37,742 nucleotides of DNA from Phycisphaera mikurensis (GTDB lineage: Bacteria > Planctomycetota > Phycisphaerae > UBA1845), in the NCBI GenBank assembly GCA_005240095.1, contig SBAX01000482.1, forward strand, positions 1 through 37,742. Direction: 5' to 3'. The first letter of the stretch is position 1. The number at the start of each line of letters is the position of its first letter. Under the pieces are notes generated by a model, which saw nothing but the letters and a program-made list of their open reading frames with translations, did not search any database and was not told where the DNA came from. Position numbers and translations under genes: made by a program. This document shows, piece after piece, positions 8,034 through 15,230 of this stretch.

Positions 8034-8059
8034 ACGTGCAATGCCTCGGTTAGTGCGCG

Positions 8060-8782
8060 CTACTTCTGCCGCGTGTAGGTGACCTCCAGGCCCATGAACT
8101 CCTTGCCGTCGGGCCCCTTGTCATACATTTCGAAGACAACCTTGTCGTCGCCGACGATCTTCAGGACGGACTTGGGCGTCTTCTTCTCGCCGGTCATGGG
8201 GCAGATGTATCCTTCCTCGCTGGCGTAGGTGAAGGTCTTGCCGCTGGCGTCCACGGTGCCGGTGCTGGTCATGATGCCGGTCCCCATGTTGTCCGCCCAT
8301 GTGTTCCAGTACTTCTGGGTGGTGTTGTCATAGCCGGTCATGCCGAAGCCTTCGAAGGGACCGCCCATCATGGCATCCTTCTCCGGGTTCGGATTGGCCT
8401 TGACTTCCTGGACGAGGATGCGTTTGCCAAGTGTCCACTTGTATTCAGCCTTGCCGGGCGACTCTTCCCAGGGCTGATCGGGTGCCATGCGGAACTTGGT
8501 CACGAAGGTCCACTTGCCCACCAGCGGATTGAGCTTGGCATGGTACTCGCCGGGAGTGGCGGCCTTCTTCATGGCCTCCATCATCTTGGCCTCGTCGGCG
8601 CTGGGTTGACCCGTGGGCTTGTCGCCGGCCTTGGCGGCGGGGGCCTTTTCCGCAGGCTTTGCGGCGGGCGGCTGGGCGGAAGGCTTGTCGGAAGGCTTCT
8701 TTTCATCCTTGGCCTGAGCGTAGGCGGTGAGGGCCGTGGCGGCCAGGAAACTGAATGCAAACAGCAGATTTCGTGCTCTCAT
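8060..8782 (-). CDS. DUF1579 exported protein, paralogue 2
   Basis: A 240-residue protein. The start at 8782 follows GAGAGGAGAG and opens a signal peptide ending near AYAQ. A Lys/Pro/Ala-rich linker follows (residues 22-65), then the DUF1579 domain with VGKWTFVTKFRM, LGKRILVQEV, GMTGYDNTTQKYWNTWADNM, GTGIMTSTGTVDASGKTFTY and VVFEMYDKGPDGKEFMGLEV. It is clearly paralogous to the genes on both sides, all with the same architecture, so the trio arose by tandem duplication. Function unknown; a periplasmic or secreted location is expected. Confidence 0.87.
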   Translation of the reverse strand: MRARNLLFAFSFLAATALTAYAQAKDEKKPSDKPSAQPPAAKPAEKAPAAKAGDKPTGQPSADEAKMMEAMKKAATPGEYHAKLNPLVGKWTFVTKFRMAPDQPWEESPGKAEYKWTLGKRILVQEVKANPNPEKDAMMGGPFEGFGMTGYDNTTQKYWNTWADNMGTGIMTSTGTVDASGKTFTYASEEGYICPMTGEKKTPKSVLKIVGDDKVVFEMYDKGPDGKEFMGLEVTYTRQK

Positions 8783-8824
8783 CAGACTCTCCTCTCAAAA
8801 GCTGATTCGTATCTTTCACGCGAA

Positions 8825-9561
8825 CTACTTGCGCGTGCAGGTCATCTCGAAGTTCATGAACTCTTTGCCGTCCGGGCCGGTGTCGTACATCTTAAACAGG
8901 TGCTTGTTGGGGTCGGTCAAGTCCATCGTGGACTTGCCCTTCTTCTTCATCTTCGCCATGGGGTCGAAGTTTTCGCCGGTGAAGGTGAAGACTTTGCCCG
9001 CGGCGTCGGCGGGCCCCGACATCGTCATCCACCCGGTACCATGTTGTCGATCCAGTAGAAGTGATACACCTTCTGCAGCTTGTCGTAGCCGATGAAGCCG
9101 AGGCCCTCAAAGGGCATGTTCATCCAATTGCCCTTGACGTCTTCCTGAAGGTAGCGGTTGCCCATGATCCACTTGCGGGTGACCTCGCCGGTGGACTCGT
9201 TGGGTGGGGCGCCCGGGCCGGGGTAGAACTTGTTGGCACAGGTGAAGGAACCGACCAGGGGCTTGAGGGCTTCGTGCTCTTTTCCCGGCGCGGATTCAGC
9301 TTGCATGGCCTTCATCATGGCTTCCATGTCCGCGCTGCCGGGGGGCGCGCCGGGAGTCGGATGGGCAGTCGGCTTGTCGCCGGGCTTGGCGGCCGGGGGC
9401 GTTGCCGGCTTGTCGGCGGGCTTGGGTGGTTGAGCAGCCGGAGCTGGCTGGGCGGCGGCGGGCTTCTCCGCAGGCTTCTTCTCCTGAGCGGTAGCGGTTG
9501 CGGTCCAGGCGGCCGACACGGCGCAGAACACTCCCACAAACAACCAATGACGCGTTTTCAT
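8825..9561 (-). pseudogene. DUF1579 paralogue 3, broken by a one-base frameshift
   Basis: The frame from 9561 (after AAAGGAG) encodes a signal peptide (cut near ATAQ), a Pro/Ala linker and most of a DUF1579 domain up to FYWIDNMVPGG, then hits a stop near 9025. The remaining domain (MTMSGPADAAGKVFTFTGEN to FEMTCTRK, stop at 8825) continues in another frame. The paralogues read DNMGTG and DNFGTG here. This copy has ATGGTACC, where ATGGGTACC would restore NMGTG and join both parts. The lesion is one missing G at about 9036-9041 in a short G run. It is either a recent mutation or a sequencing/assembly error; the downstream part shows no further decay, which favours recent or artefactual. Confidence 0.85.
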
Positions 9562-9626
9562 CTGTTACTCCTTTCGAGTTAAACCAGGATTGTCTCGCAG
9601 ATCTCCAGATACCGGCACGGGCGGGG

Positions 9627-9635
9627 ACTATAACA
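9627..9635 (-). promoter_or_regulatory. Extended -10 for the DUF1579 cluster
   Basis: On the minus strand TGT-TATAGT forms an extended -10 about 65 bases before the start at 9561. No convincing -35 was seen. It is the only promoter-like site in front of the three tandem genes. Confidence 0.35.
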
Positions 9636-9777
9636 CAGTCCAGCGGGCTGGAAAGGTTCCCTTACAAAAACCTACCATTTTTTTGCCGAGGCTAGAAAAG
9701 TGCCTTGATTCCGAGGATCGGCGGTGGTCGGCCAGTCCAGGGTACCGGAGGGCTGGTCGGCGGGGTATGCTGGGGGT

Positions 9778-11088
9778 GTGAGCGAACACGGGACGGGGGC
9801 TGAGTCAGTGCCACTTTTCGAAACCGGGGAGGATTTCGCGCTCGGTCTTGATGCGCAAGACCCACTGAGGGGTTATCGCGATCGTTTCCTGATTCCGGCG
9901 GGGCGCGATGGGCGGCCGGTGGCGTACTTCGCGGGCAATTCGCTGGGACTCCAGCCGCGGGCGGCGCGGGAGTACGCCGAGCGGGTCCTGACGGACTGGG
10001 CCAAGCTCGGGGTCGAGGGGCACTTCGAGGGGGCGATGCCGTGGTATCCGTACCACGAGATGTTCCGTGAGAGCGGGGCACGGCTGGTGGGAGCCAGGCC
10101 CGGCGAAGTGGTGATCATGAACAGCCTGACGGTGAACCTGCACCTCATGCTGGTCAGCTTCTACCGGCCGACGAAGACTCGATACAAGATCATGATGGAG
10201 GAGCCCGCATTTCCCTCCGACACGTACGCGATCAAGACGCAGTTGCGCTATCACGGGCATGATCCCGACGAGGCGCTGGTGGTGGCACGTCCACAGGGCG
10301 GGCAGCACACGCTGGTGATCGAGGACATCGAGGAGCTTCTGGTCCGCGAGGGGGAGGCTGCCTCCGTGGTGGTGCTCTCCGGGGTGAATTTCGTGACCGG
10401 TCAGCTACTGGACATGGGGCGCATCGCGCGGGCGGCCAAGAAGCGGGGCTGCGTGGTTGGGTTCGATCTGGCGCACGCGGCGGGGAACATTCCGTTGCAA
10501 CTGCACGACTGGGACGTCGATTTCGCGGTCTGGTGCAACTACAAGTACCTCAACAGCGGACCGGGGGCGGCGGGCGGCTGCTTCGTACATGAGCGGCATG
10601 GAGAGCGGGTCGATCTTCCGCGATTTGCGGGATGGTGGGGCAACGACCCGAGCACGCGTTTCCGGATGCACCTGGAGTCGGAGTTTGTTCCTCGGCGAGG
10701 CGCGGACGGATGGCAGGTGAGCAACCCGCCGATCTTGGCCATGGCCCCGGTGAAGGCGTCGTATGATATCTTCGACGAGGTGGGGATGGAGGCGCTGCGG
10801 AGCAAGTCGGCGCGCCTGACGGCCTATCTGGAGTTTCTGCTCAAAGGGCTCGGATCGTCGACGTTCGAGATCATTACGCCGGCTGATCCGGCGCAGCGCG
10901 GGTGTCAGCTCTCGCTCATGTTTGGCCAGGAGGCGAAGACGGTTCTGCGCGAGCTGCGGGACCGCGGCGTCGTGTGCGACTTCCGCGAGCCGAATATCAT
11001 CCGGGTTGCCCCGGTGCCGTTGTACAACACCTTTCATGACGTCTGGCGGATGGCGAAGGCGCTGGGCGAAGTGCTGCGCGGAGCATGA
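9778..11088 (+). CDS. kynU: Kynureninase
   Basis: A PLP-dependent hydrolase that splits kynurenine or 3-hydroxykynurenine into (3-hydroxy)anthranilate and alanine in the cytoplasm. Family motifs seen are VAYFAGNSLGLQPR near the N-terminus, GHFEGAMPWYPYHE, GFDLAHAAGN with the PLP-contacting Asp, and the Schiff-base lysine in WCNYKYLNSGPG (Lys256 from this start). The aromatic GWWGND loop is also present. I chose the GTG at 9778, preceded by a G-rich stretch, which gives 436 residues, close to the usual 415-430. A start at 9724 would add 18 residues with no family match. The stop overlaps the kmo start by four bases (ATGA), so translation is coupled. Confidence 0.93.
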   Translation: MSEHGTGAESVPLFETGEDFALGLDAQDPLRGYRDRFLIPAGRDGRPVAYFAGNSLGLQPRAAREYAERVLTDWAKLGVEGHFEGAMPWYPYHEMFRESGARLVGARPGEVVIMNSLTVNLHLMLVSFYRPTKTRYKIMMEEPAFPSDTYAIKTQLRYHGHDPDEALVVARPQGGQHTLVIEDIEELLVREGEAASVVVLSGVNFVTGQLLDMGRIARAAKKRGCVVGFDLAHAAGNIPLQLHDWDVDFAVWCNYKYLNSGPGAAGGCFVHERHGERVDLPRFAGWWGNDPSTRFRMHLESEFVPRRGADGWQVSNPPILAMAPVKASYDIFDEVGMEALRSKSARLTAYLEFLLKGLGSSTFEIITPADPAQRGCQLSLMFGQEAKTVLRELRDRGVVCDFREPNIIRVAPVPLYNTFHDVWRMAKALGEVLRGA

Positions 11089-12431
11089 CCGGACCTCCCA
11101 TGCAACAGCCGGCCAAGTTCGTGATTGTGGGGGGCGGCTTGGGGGGCGCCCTGCTGGCGGTGTATCTGGGGAAGGCGGGGTACGCCGTCGAGGTGTATGA
11201 GATGCGTGACGATCCGCGCATGGCGGGTCCGGTGGGCGGACGGTCGATCAATCTCGCCCTGTCGTATCGAGGATTGTGCGCCTTAGAGCCTGTGGGGCTG
11301 GCCGAGGAAGTGCTCCGCCAGGCCGTGCCTATGGGCGGGCGGATGATCCACGCCACGGACGGATCGACGGTGTTCCAACCGTACGGCGTAGAGGAGTCGC
11401 AGGCGATCAACTCCGTGTCACGGGGCGGGCTGAACACGACGCTGATCCGGGCGGCGGCGGAGTATCCCAATGTCCGGCTGTTCTTCAATACCAAGTGCGT
11501 GGACGTGCATCTGGAAACCGCAACGGCGGATTTCGTAGACACGCGGACGCAGGGCAGCTTTTCCGCATCGGGCACGGCGGTGCTGAGTGCCGACGGGGCG
11601 TTTTCGGCGGTGCGGCGGGCGATGCAGCGGCAGGAGCGCTTCAACTACAGACAGGACTATCTCGAGCACGGTTACAAGGAGCTGAACATCCCGCCGGCGG
11701 CGGGCGGCGGGTTTCAACTGCAGAAGCACGCCCTGCACATCTGGCCGCGGCGCTCGTTCATGATGATCGCCCTCCCCAACGCCGACGGGTCGTTCACCTG
11801 CACGCTGTTCTGGCCGTTCGACGGGGAAAACAGCTTCGCGGCAATTCGCGGCGAGTCCGATCTGCTCGCGTTTTTCCACAAGGAATTTCCGGACGCTGTC
11901 CCGCTCATGCCCACGCTGGTGGAGGACTACTTTGCCCATCCGGTGGGGTCGATGGTGACGGTGCGGTGCCAGCCGTGGCACGTGGGCGGCCGAGTTGCGC
12001 TTCTCGGTGACGCCGCCCACGCGGTGGTGCCGTTTTACGGGCAGGGCATGAACGCCACGTTCGAGGATGTGCTGGTTTTCGACGAGTGCATGACGCGGCT
12101 GGCGCCCGATTGGGAAGGCGTTTTTGCGGCCTACGAGGCAGCGCGGAAGCCCAACACCGATGCCCTGGCCGACTTGGCCCTGCACAATTTCGTGGAGATG
12201 CGCGACTACACGGGATCACGATGGTTTCACGCCAAGAAAAAGGCGGAGAAGCTGCTGGCGAAGCTGCTGCCGGGGTGGTTCGTTCCGCTATATGTTCTGG
12301 TGACCTTCACCCGGACGCCCTACGCGGAGGCAGTGCGGCGGGCGAGGGTGCAGGCCCGGGCAGTGGCGATCGGCCTGGCGGCCATCATCCTGCTGCTCGC
12401 CACGGGGCTGCTGGTATACGGAGGTCAGTGA
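11085..12431 (+). CDS. kmo: Kynurenine 3-monooxygenase with C-terminal membrane anchor
   Basis: An FAD-dependent aromatic hydroxylase that turns L-kynurenine into 3-hydroxykynurenine using NADPH and O2. The Rossmann dinucleotide motif VIVGGGLGGALLA is near residues 11-23, the family motif GRSINLALSYRG follows, and the second FAD motif GDAAHAVVPFYGQGMNATFED is near 305-325. Residues about 425-447 form one hydrophobic helix (AIGLAAIILLLATGLLVYGG), so the enzyme is probably tail-anchored. Eukaryotic mitochondrial KMO has such a tail, while the well-studied Pseudomonas enzyme is soluble. It is translationally coupled to kynU upstream and sits three bases before kynA. Confidence 0.93.
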   Translation: MTGPPMQQPAKFVIVGGGLGGALLAVYLGKAGYAVEVYEMRDDPRMAGPVGGRSINLALSYRGLCALEPVGLAEEVLRQAVPMGGRMIHATDGSTVFQPYGVEESQAINSVSRGGLNTTLIRAAAEYPNVRLFFNTKCVDVHLETATADFVDTRTQGSFSASGTAVLSADGAFSAVRRAMQRQERFNYRQDYLEHGYKELNIPPAAGGGFQLQKHALHIWPRRSFMMIALPNADGSFTCTLFWPFDGENSFAAIRGESDLLAFFHKEFPDAVPLMPTLVEDYFAHPVGSMVTVRCQPWHVGGRVALLGDAAHAVVPFYGQGMNATFEDVLVFDECMTRLAPDWEGVFAAYEAARKPNTDALADLALHNFVEMRDYTGSRWFHAKKKAEKLLAKLLPGWFVPLYVLVTFTRTPYAEAVRRARVQARAVAIGLAAIILLLATGLLVYGGQ

Positions 12432-12434
12432 GCC

Positions 12435-13217
12435 ATGGCTCTTACCTACTGGTCGTATCTTCACTTGGATGAGCTGCTCGAACTCCAGCAGCCGCGGTCG
12501 ACGCCGCCGGCGCACGACGAGATGCTCTTCATCGTCATTCACCAGACCTATGAGCTGTGGTTCAAGCTGCTGCTGCACGAGCTGGACAAGATCAAGGCGG
12601 ATTTCTCCAGCAATGATCTGTATGGGGCGATGCACACCTTCAAGCGAATCCGCACGGTGATGAAGACGCTGGTGGAACAGATCGACGTTCTGGAGACGAT
12701 GACGCCAATGTCGTTCTCCAGTTTCCGCGACCGGCTGGACACGGCGTCGGGATTTCAGTCGGCGCAGTTCCGGGAGCTGGAGTATGTCCTGGGCTACAAG
12801 CGCCCGGCTATGCTGCGATATCAGACGGGCGCGGCGCCCCATCGCGAGAGGCTGGAGCGGCGGCTGAGGGAACGCAGCGTGGTGGATCATTTCTATGACT
12901 TCCTGGAAGCCCGCGGCGTGACGATCCCCGCGGAACTGCGAAGCAAGGATCCCGCCGAGCCGACGGCACCGAACGCGGTCGTTCAGGAAGGGTTGTTCAA
13001 CCTGTACAAGGGGAACCCGGATGTGGCGATTCTGCTGGAGCTGATGACCGACTTCGATGAGGGCCTGCAGGAGTGGCGGTATCGGCACATCAAGCTGGTG
13101 GAGCGGACGATCGGCTCGAAGCACGGGACGGGCGGGTCGCTGGGCGTGGAATTCCTCAAAGAATCGTTGTTCAAGCCTGTGTTCCCCGATCTATGGGCCA
13201 TCCGGCACCGGCTCTGA
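12435..13217 (+). CDS. kynA: Tryptophan 2,3-dioxygenase
   Basis: A haem dioxygenase that opens the indole ring of L-tryptophan to N-formylkynurenine, the first step of the kynurenine route. At 260 residues it has normal length. It has YELWFKLLLHELD, with the distal His36 in IHQTYELWFK, SGFQSAQFRELEYVLG, and the proximal haem ligand His218 in the RHIKLVERTIGSKHGTGGS block with the GTGGS substrate loop. It is the last gene of kynU-kmo-kynA. No kynurenine formamidase, 3-hydroxyanthranilate dioxygenase or nadC is in the window, so the fate of the product (NAD synthesis or catabolism) is not shown here. Its last 27 bases overlap the convergent membrane-protein gene. Confidence 0.95.
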   Translation: MALTYWSYLHLDELLELQQPRSTPPAHDEMLFIVIHQTYELWFKLLLHELDKIKADFSSNDLYGAMHTFKRIRTVMKTLVEQIDVLETMTPMSFSSFRDRLDTASGFQSAQFRELEYVLGYKRPAMLRYQTGAAPHRERLERRLRERSVVDHFYDFLEARGVTIPAELRSKDPAEPTAPNAVVQEGLFNLYKGNPDVAILLELMTDFDEGLQEWRYRHIKLVERTIGSKHGTGGSLGVEFLKESLFKPVFPDLWAIRHRL

Positions 13218-15224
13218 CGCACCCGCTGGCCGGACCTCGTAGAGTTCGACGTAGCGCCTGCCCGTAGTTGGATGCGGGAAGTCTCGAACCAGAGACAGTC
13301 CTTCCGAAGCGAGGTTCGCAAACAGCTCCGGCGTAACGCGCTCGGAGAATCCGTACGTACGGCGGAGGCGCTCGATCTCCGCCCAGTGAATCAGAACATG
13401 CGAGTACCCTGCGCGGCGCAACCAGTCAACGATGGATGCCGCGTCAGGAGACTGTTGCAACGCCTCCACAACGGGATTTCGATTGAAGACCACTGTGTAG
13501 TCGACTCGGCGTTGGATGTAGAACGCGCGGGCATCTCCGAGCATGAGAAGTCGCGCGTGCTGGGGCAATTCCCGGTTGACTGCGGCAAGGTACTCGAAAC
13601 CCGGCGCGTGACCATCGTAGAAAACCGACGCCATAGCGCCGCCAACTGCCTCTCGCCGGTACATGCGGACTTCGAAGGCCAGGTTCCACGCGGCGCCTAC
13701 GACGATCGCCGCGATGAAGAAGCGAGCGCGCCGGGCGCTTACGCTGCCGATGGCGCGGGCGAGCAGCACCGCAAGGGGAATCAGAATGGGGACGGCGAAC
13801 CGAGCGTAGAGGTGAGTCCAGCCGAGCCAGACGCACACCTGAATGGCCAGAAAGATGAGCAGGAAGGCATCGATTCGCTGTAGTCGGCGGCCTGCAAGTC
13901 CGGCCAGTGCCAGGCCGATGATGGCCGGACCGATGCGCTGGTCGTGATCAGCGAGGGTGTGCCGCAACAAGGCGCGAAGCCGCGCGGGCACGGCGTACTC
14001 CGCGCCGGGTATGGAATGTCCATGATCCCAGCGCGCCTGCTCTTCGATTCCCCAGCCGCGCGGGTAGGCGCGAAACACAGAGTTGGCCAGTGGAAACACC
14101 GGATTGCCGGTCATGGCGGCATTCTTAATCAGCCAGGGGGAGAAGGTGACCGCGCAACCGAGCAGGTACACGAGGACTGCCGAGAAGCGCTGCCGCGCCC
14201 TTTGGATGAGCAAGAGCACTCCGACAGCAATTGGGATGGCGATCATCGCCACGGCGGTGTACTTGCAGCCGCAGGCGAACCCGGCGAGCAGCCCGCCGAC
14301 GACCAGCCAGCGCATGCGCTGGGGCCCGCCTGCCACAGAGGCCGCGCGAATCGCCGCGGCTAGGGAGGCGGTGCCGAAAAACAGGATCCCGTTCTCCACG
14401 TAGGCCAGTCCCGAGAGGTAGCCGAGCCAGCCAACAGTTCCTATTCCCAGGGCGGCGGCCAGGCCGGCGAGCGGCGACCACTCCGCGCCGAGCATCCAGG
14501 CGGCGTAGACGGCGAGTACGCCGAGCAGAAGATGGATGAGATTGGCCACCGTGGCGACGTCGTAGACATCACCATGCACGACCATGGTGAGCAGGTACAG
14601 CATCTCCACATTGGCAGGGAAGTTGGCGTAGACATTGCGGGGTGCGTAGGCAATGCGCCCGGACTCGTAGTATTCCTTGGGCATTTGCAGGTGATATTCG
14701 AGGATGTCGTAGCCGAAGCCTTCTTCCGCCCAGAGAAAGCCCGGAGCGTAAGAGGCGGCGAGAATGGCGAGCACGGCAAAGGGGACGAGGATGAGCCAAA
14801 GTGGCCAGTGGCCATTGACCAGTGGACGGCCCTGGGTACGAACGGACCATACGCGCAACCGAAGAACCCCGGCGAGGGAAAACATGAACAGGAGAGGAAG
14901 CCAGAGCGTGGGCGTCAGAAACCCGGCGAGGCCAAGCAGAAGGACAAGCAAGGAGAGTGTGCCGATTCCCAGGGCCGCGGCCAGGAGGACACGCCAGCGA
15001 GGTGGCAAGTCCTTCAGTCCGAGTAAGGGGAGGATGCAAACCCCAAGCAAGAACGCAGGTCCGAGCACCAGCAAGGCGGATAATGCGTCTACGGCGAAAT
15101 TCAAGATGGCGTAGGATGAAATAAGCGCGACGCCGGCGAGGGTCGCGCCCACGAAGGCGACCGTCACGGGGGCGGCGTCATGTCGCAGGAGCCGCCCGGG
15201 TTCGGAGAGGGTGGACGGAGTCAC
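13191..15224 (-). CDS. Polytopic membrane protein, GT-C/GT39-like glycosyltransferase
   Basis: A 677-residue integral membrane protein with about 12-14 hydrophobic segments. An acidic motif after the first helices (EEGFGYDILEYHLQMPKEYY, about residues 167-186) is like the Asp/Glu-containing first loop of GT-C enzymes that use polyprenyl-phosphate sugars. A C-terminal soluble part follows (about 540-677). No conserved family name could be fixed by eye. Residues 133-142 (NGHWPLW) come from a family C repeat placed between two hydrophobic segments. Its last nine codons are read antisense to the end of kynA. It starts seven bases beyond the stop of the AMMECR1 fusion gene upstream, so both are probably one operon. 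Confidence 0.7.
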   Translation of the reverse strand: MTPSTLSEPGRLLRHDAAPVTVAFVGATLAGVALISSYAILNFAVDALSALLVLGPAFLLGVCILPLLGLKDLPPRWRVLLAAALGIGTLSLLVLLLGLAGFLTPTLWLPLLFMFSLAGVLRLRVWSVRTQGRPLVNGHWPLWLILVPFAVLAILAASYAPGFLWAEEGFGYDILEYHLQMPKEYYESGRIAYAPRNVYANFPANVEMLYLLTMVVHGDVYDVATVANLIHLLLGVLAVYAAWMLGAEWSPLAGLAAALGIGTVGWLGYLSGLAYVENGILFFGTASLAAAIRAASVAGGPQRMRWLVVGGLLAGFACGCKYTAVAMIAIPIAVGVLLLIQRARQRFSAVLVYLLGCAVTFSPWLIKNAAMTGNPVFPLANSVFRAYPRGWGIEEQARWDHGHSIPGAEYAVPARLRALLRHTLADHDQRIGPAIIGLALAGLAGRRLQRIDAFLLIFLAIQVCVWLGWTHLYARFAVPILIPLAVLLARAIGSVSARRARFFIAAIVVGAAWNLAFEVRMYRREAVGGAMASVFYDGHAPGFEYLAAVNRELPQHARLLMLGDARAFYIQRRVDYTVVFNRNPVVEALQQSPDAASIVDWLRRAGYSHVLIHWAEIERLRRTYGFSERVTPELFANLASEGLSLVRDFPHPTTGRRYVELYEVRPAGASEPVPDGP
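14801..14827 (-). repeat. Family C repeat, copy 2 (inside membrane protein gene)
   Basis: GTGGCCAGTGGCCATTGACC and the following AGTGGAC is the reverse complement of the CTGGCCAC/TGGTCAC unit also seen at 52-88 and 26815-26844. It is read in frame as VNGHWPLW in a loop between hydrophobic segments. Confidence 0.6.
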
Positions 15225-15230
15225 GCGCGG

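Noticed and set aside
7172-8041. Upstream TTG start for DUF1579 paralogue 1
   Set aside because: It would place 54 non-conserved residues, encoded partly by two hairpins, before a good signal peptide that has its own Shine-Dalgarno at 7879.
9025-9045. Programmed frameshift in the third DUF1579 gene
   Set aside because: The site has no slippery heptamer and no downstream structure was recognised; one missing G compared with both paralogues explains it better.
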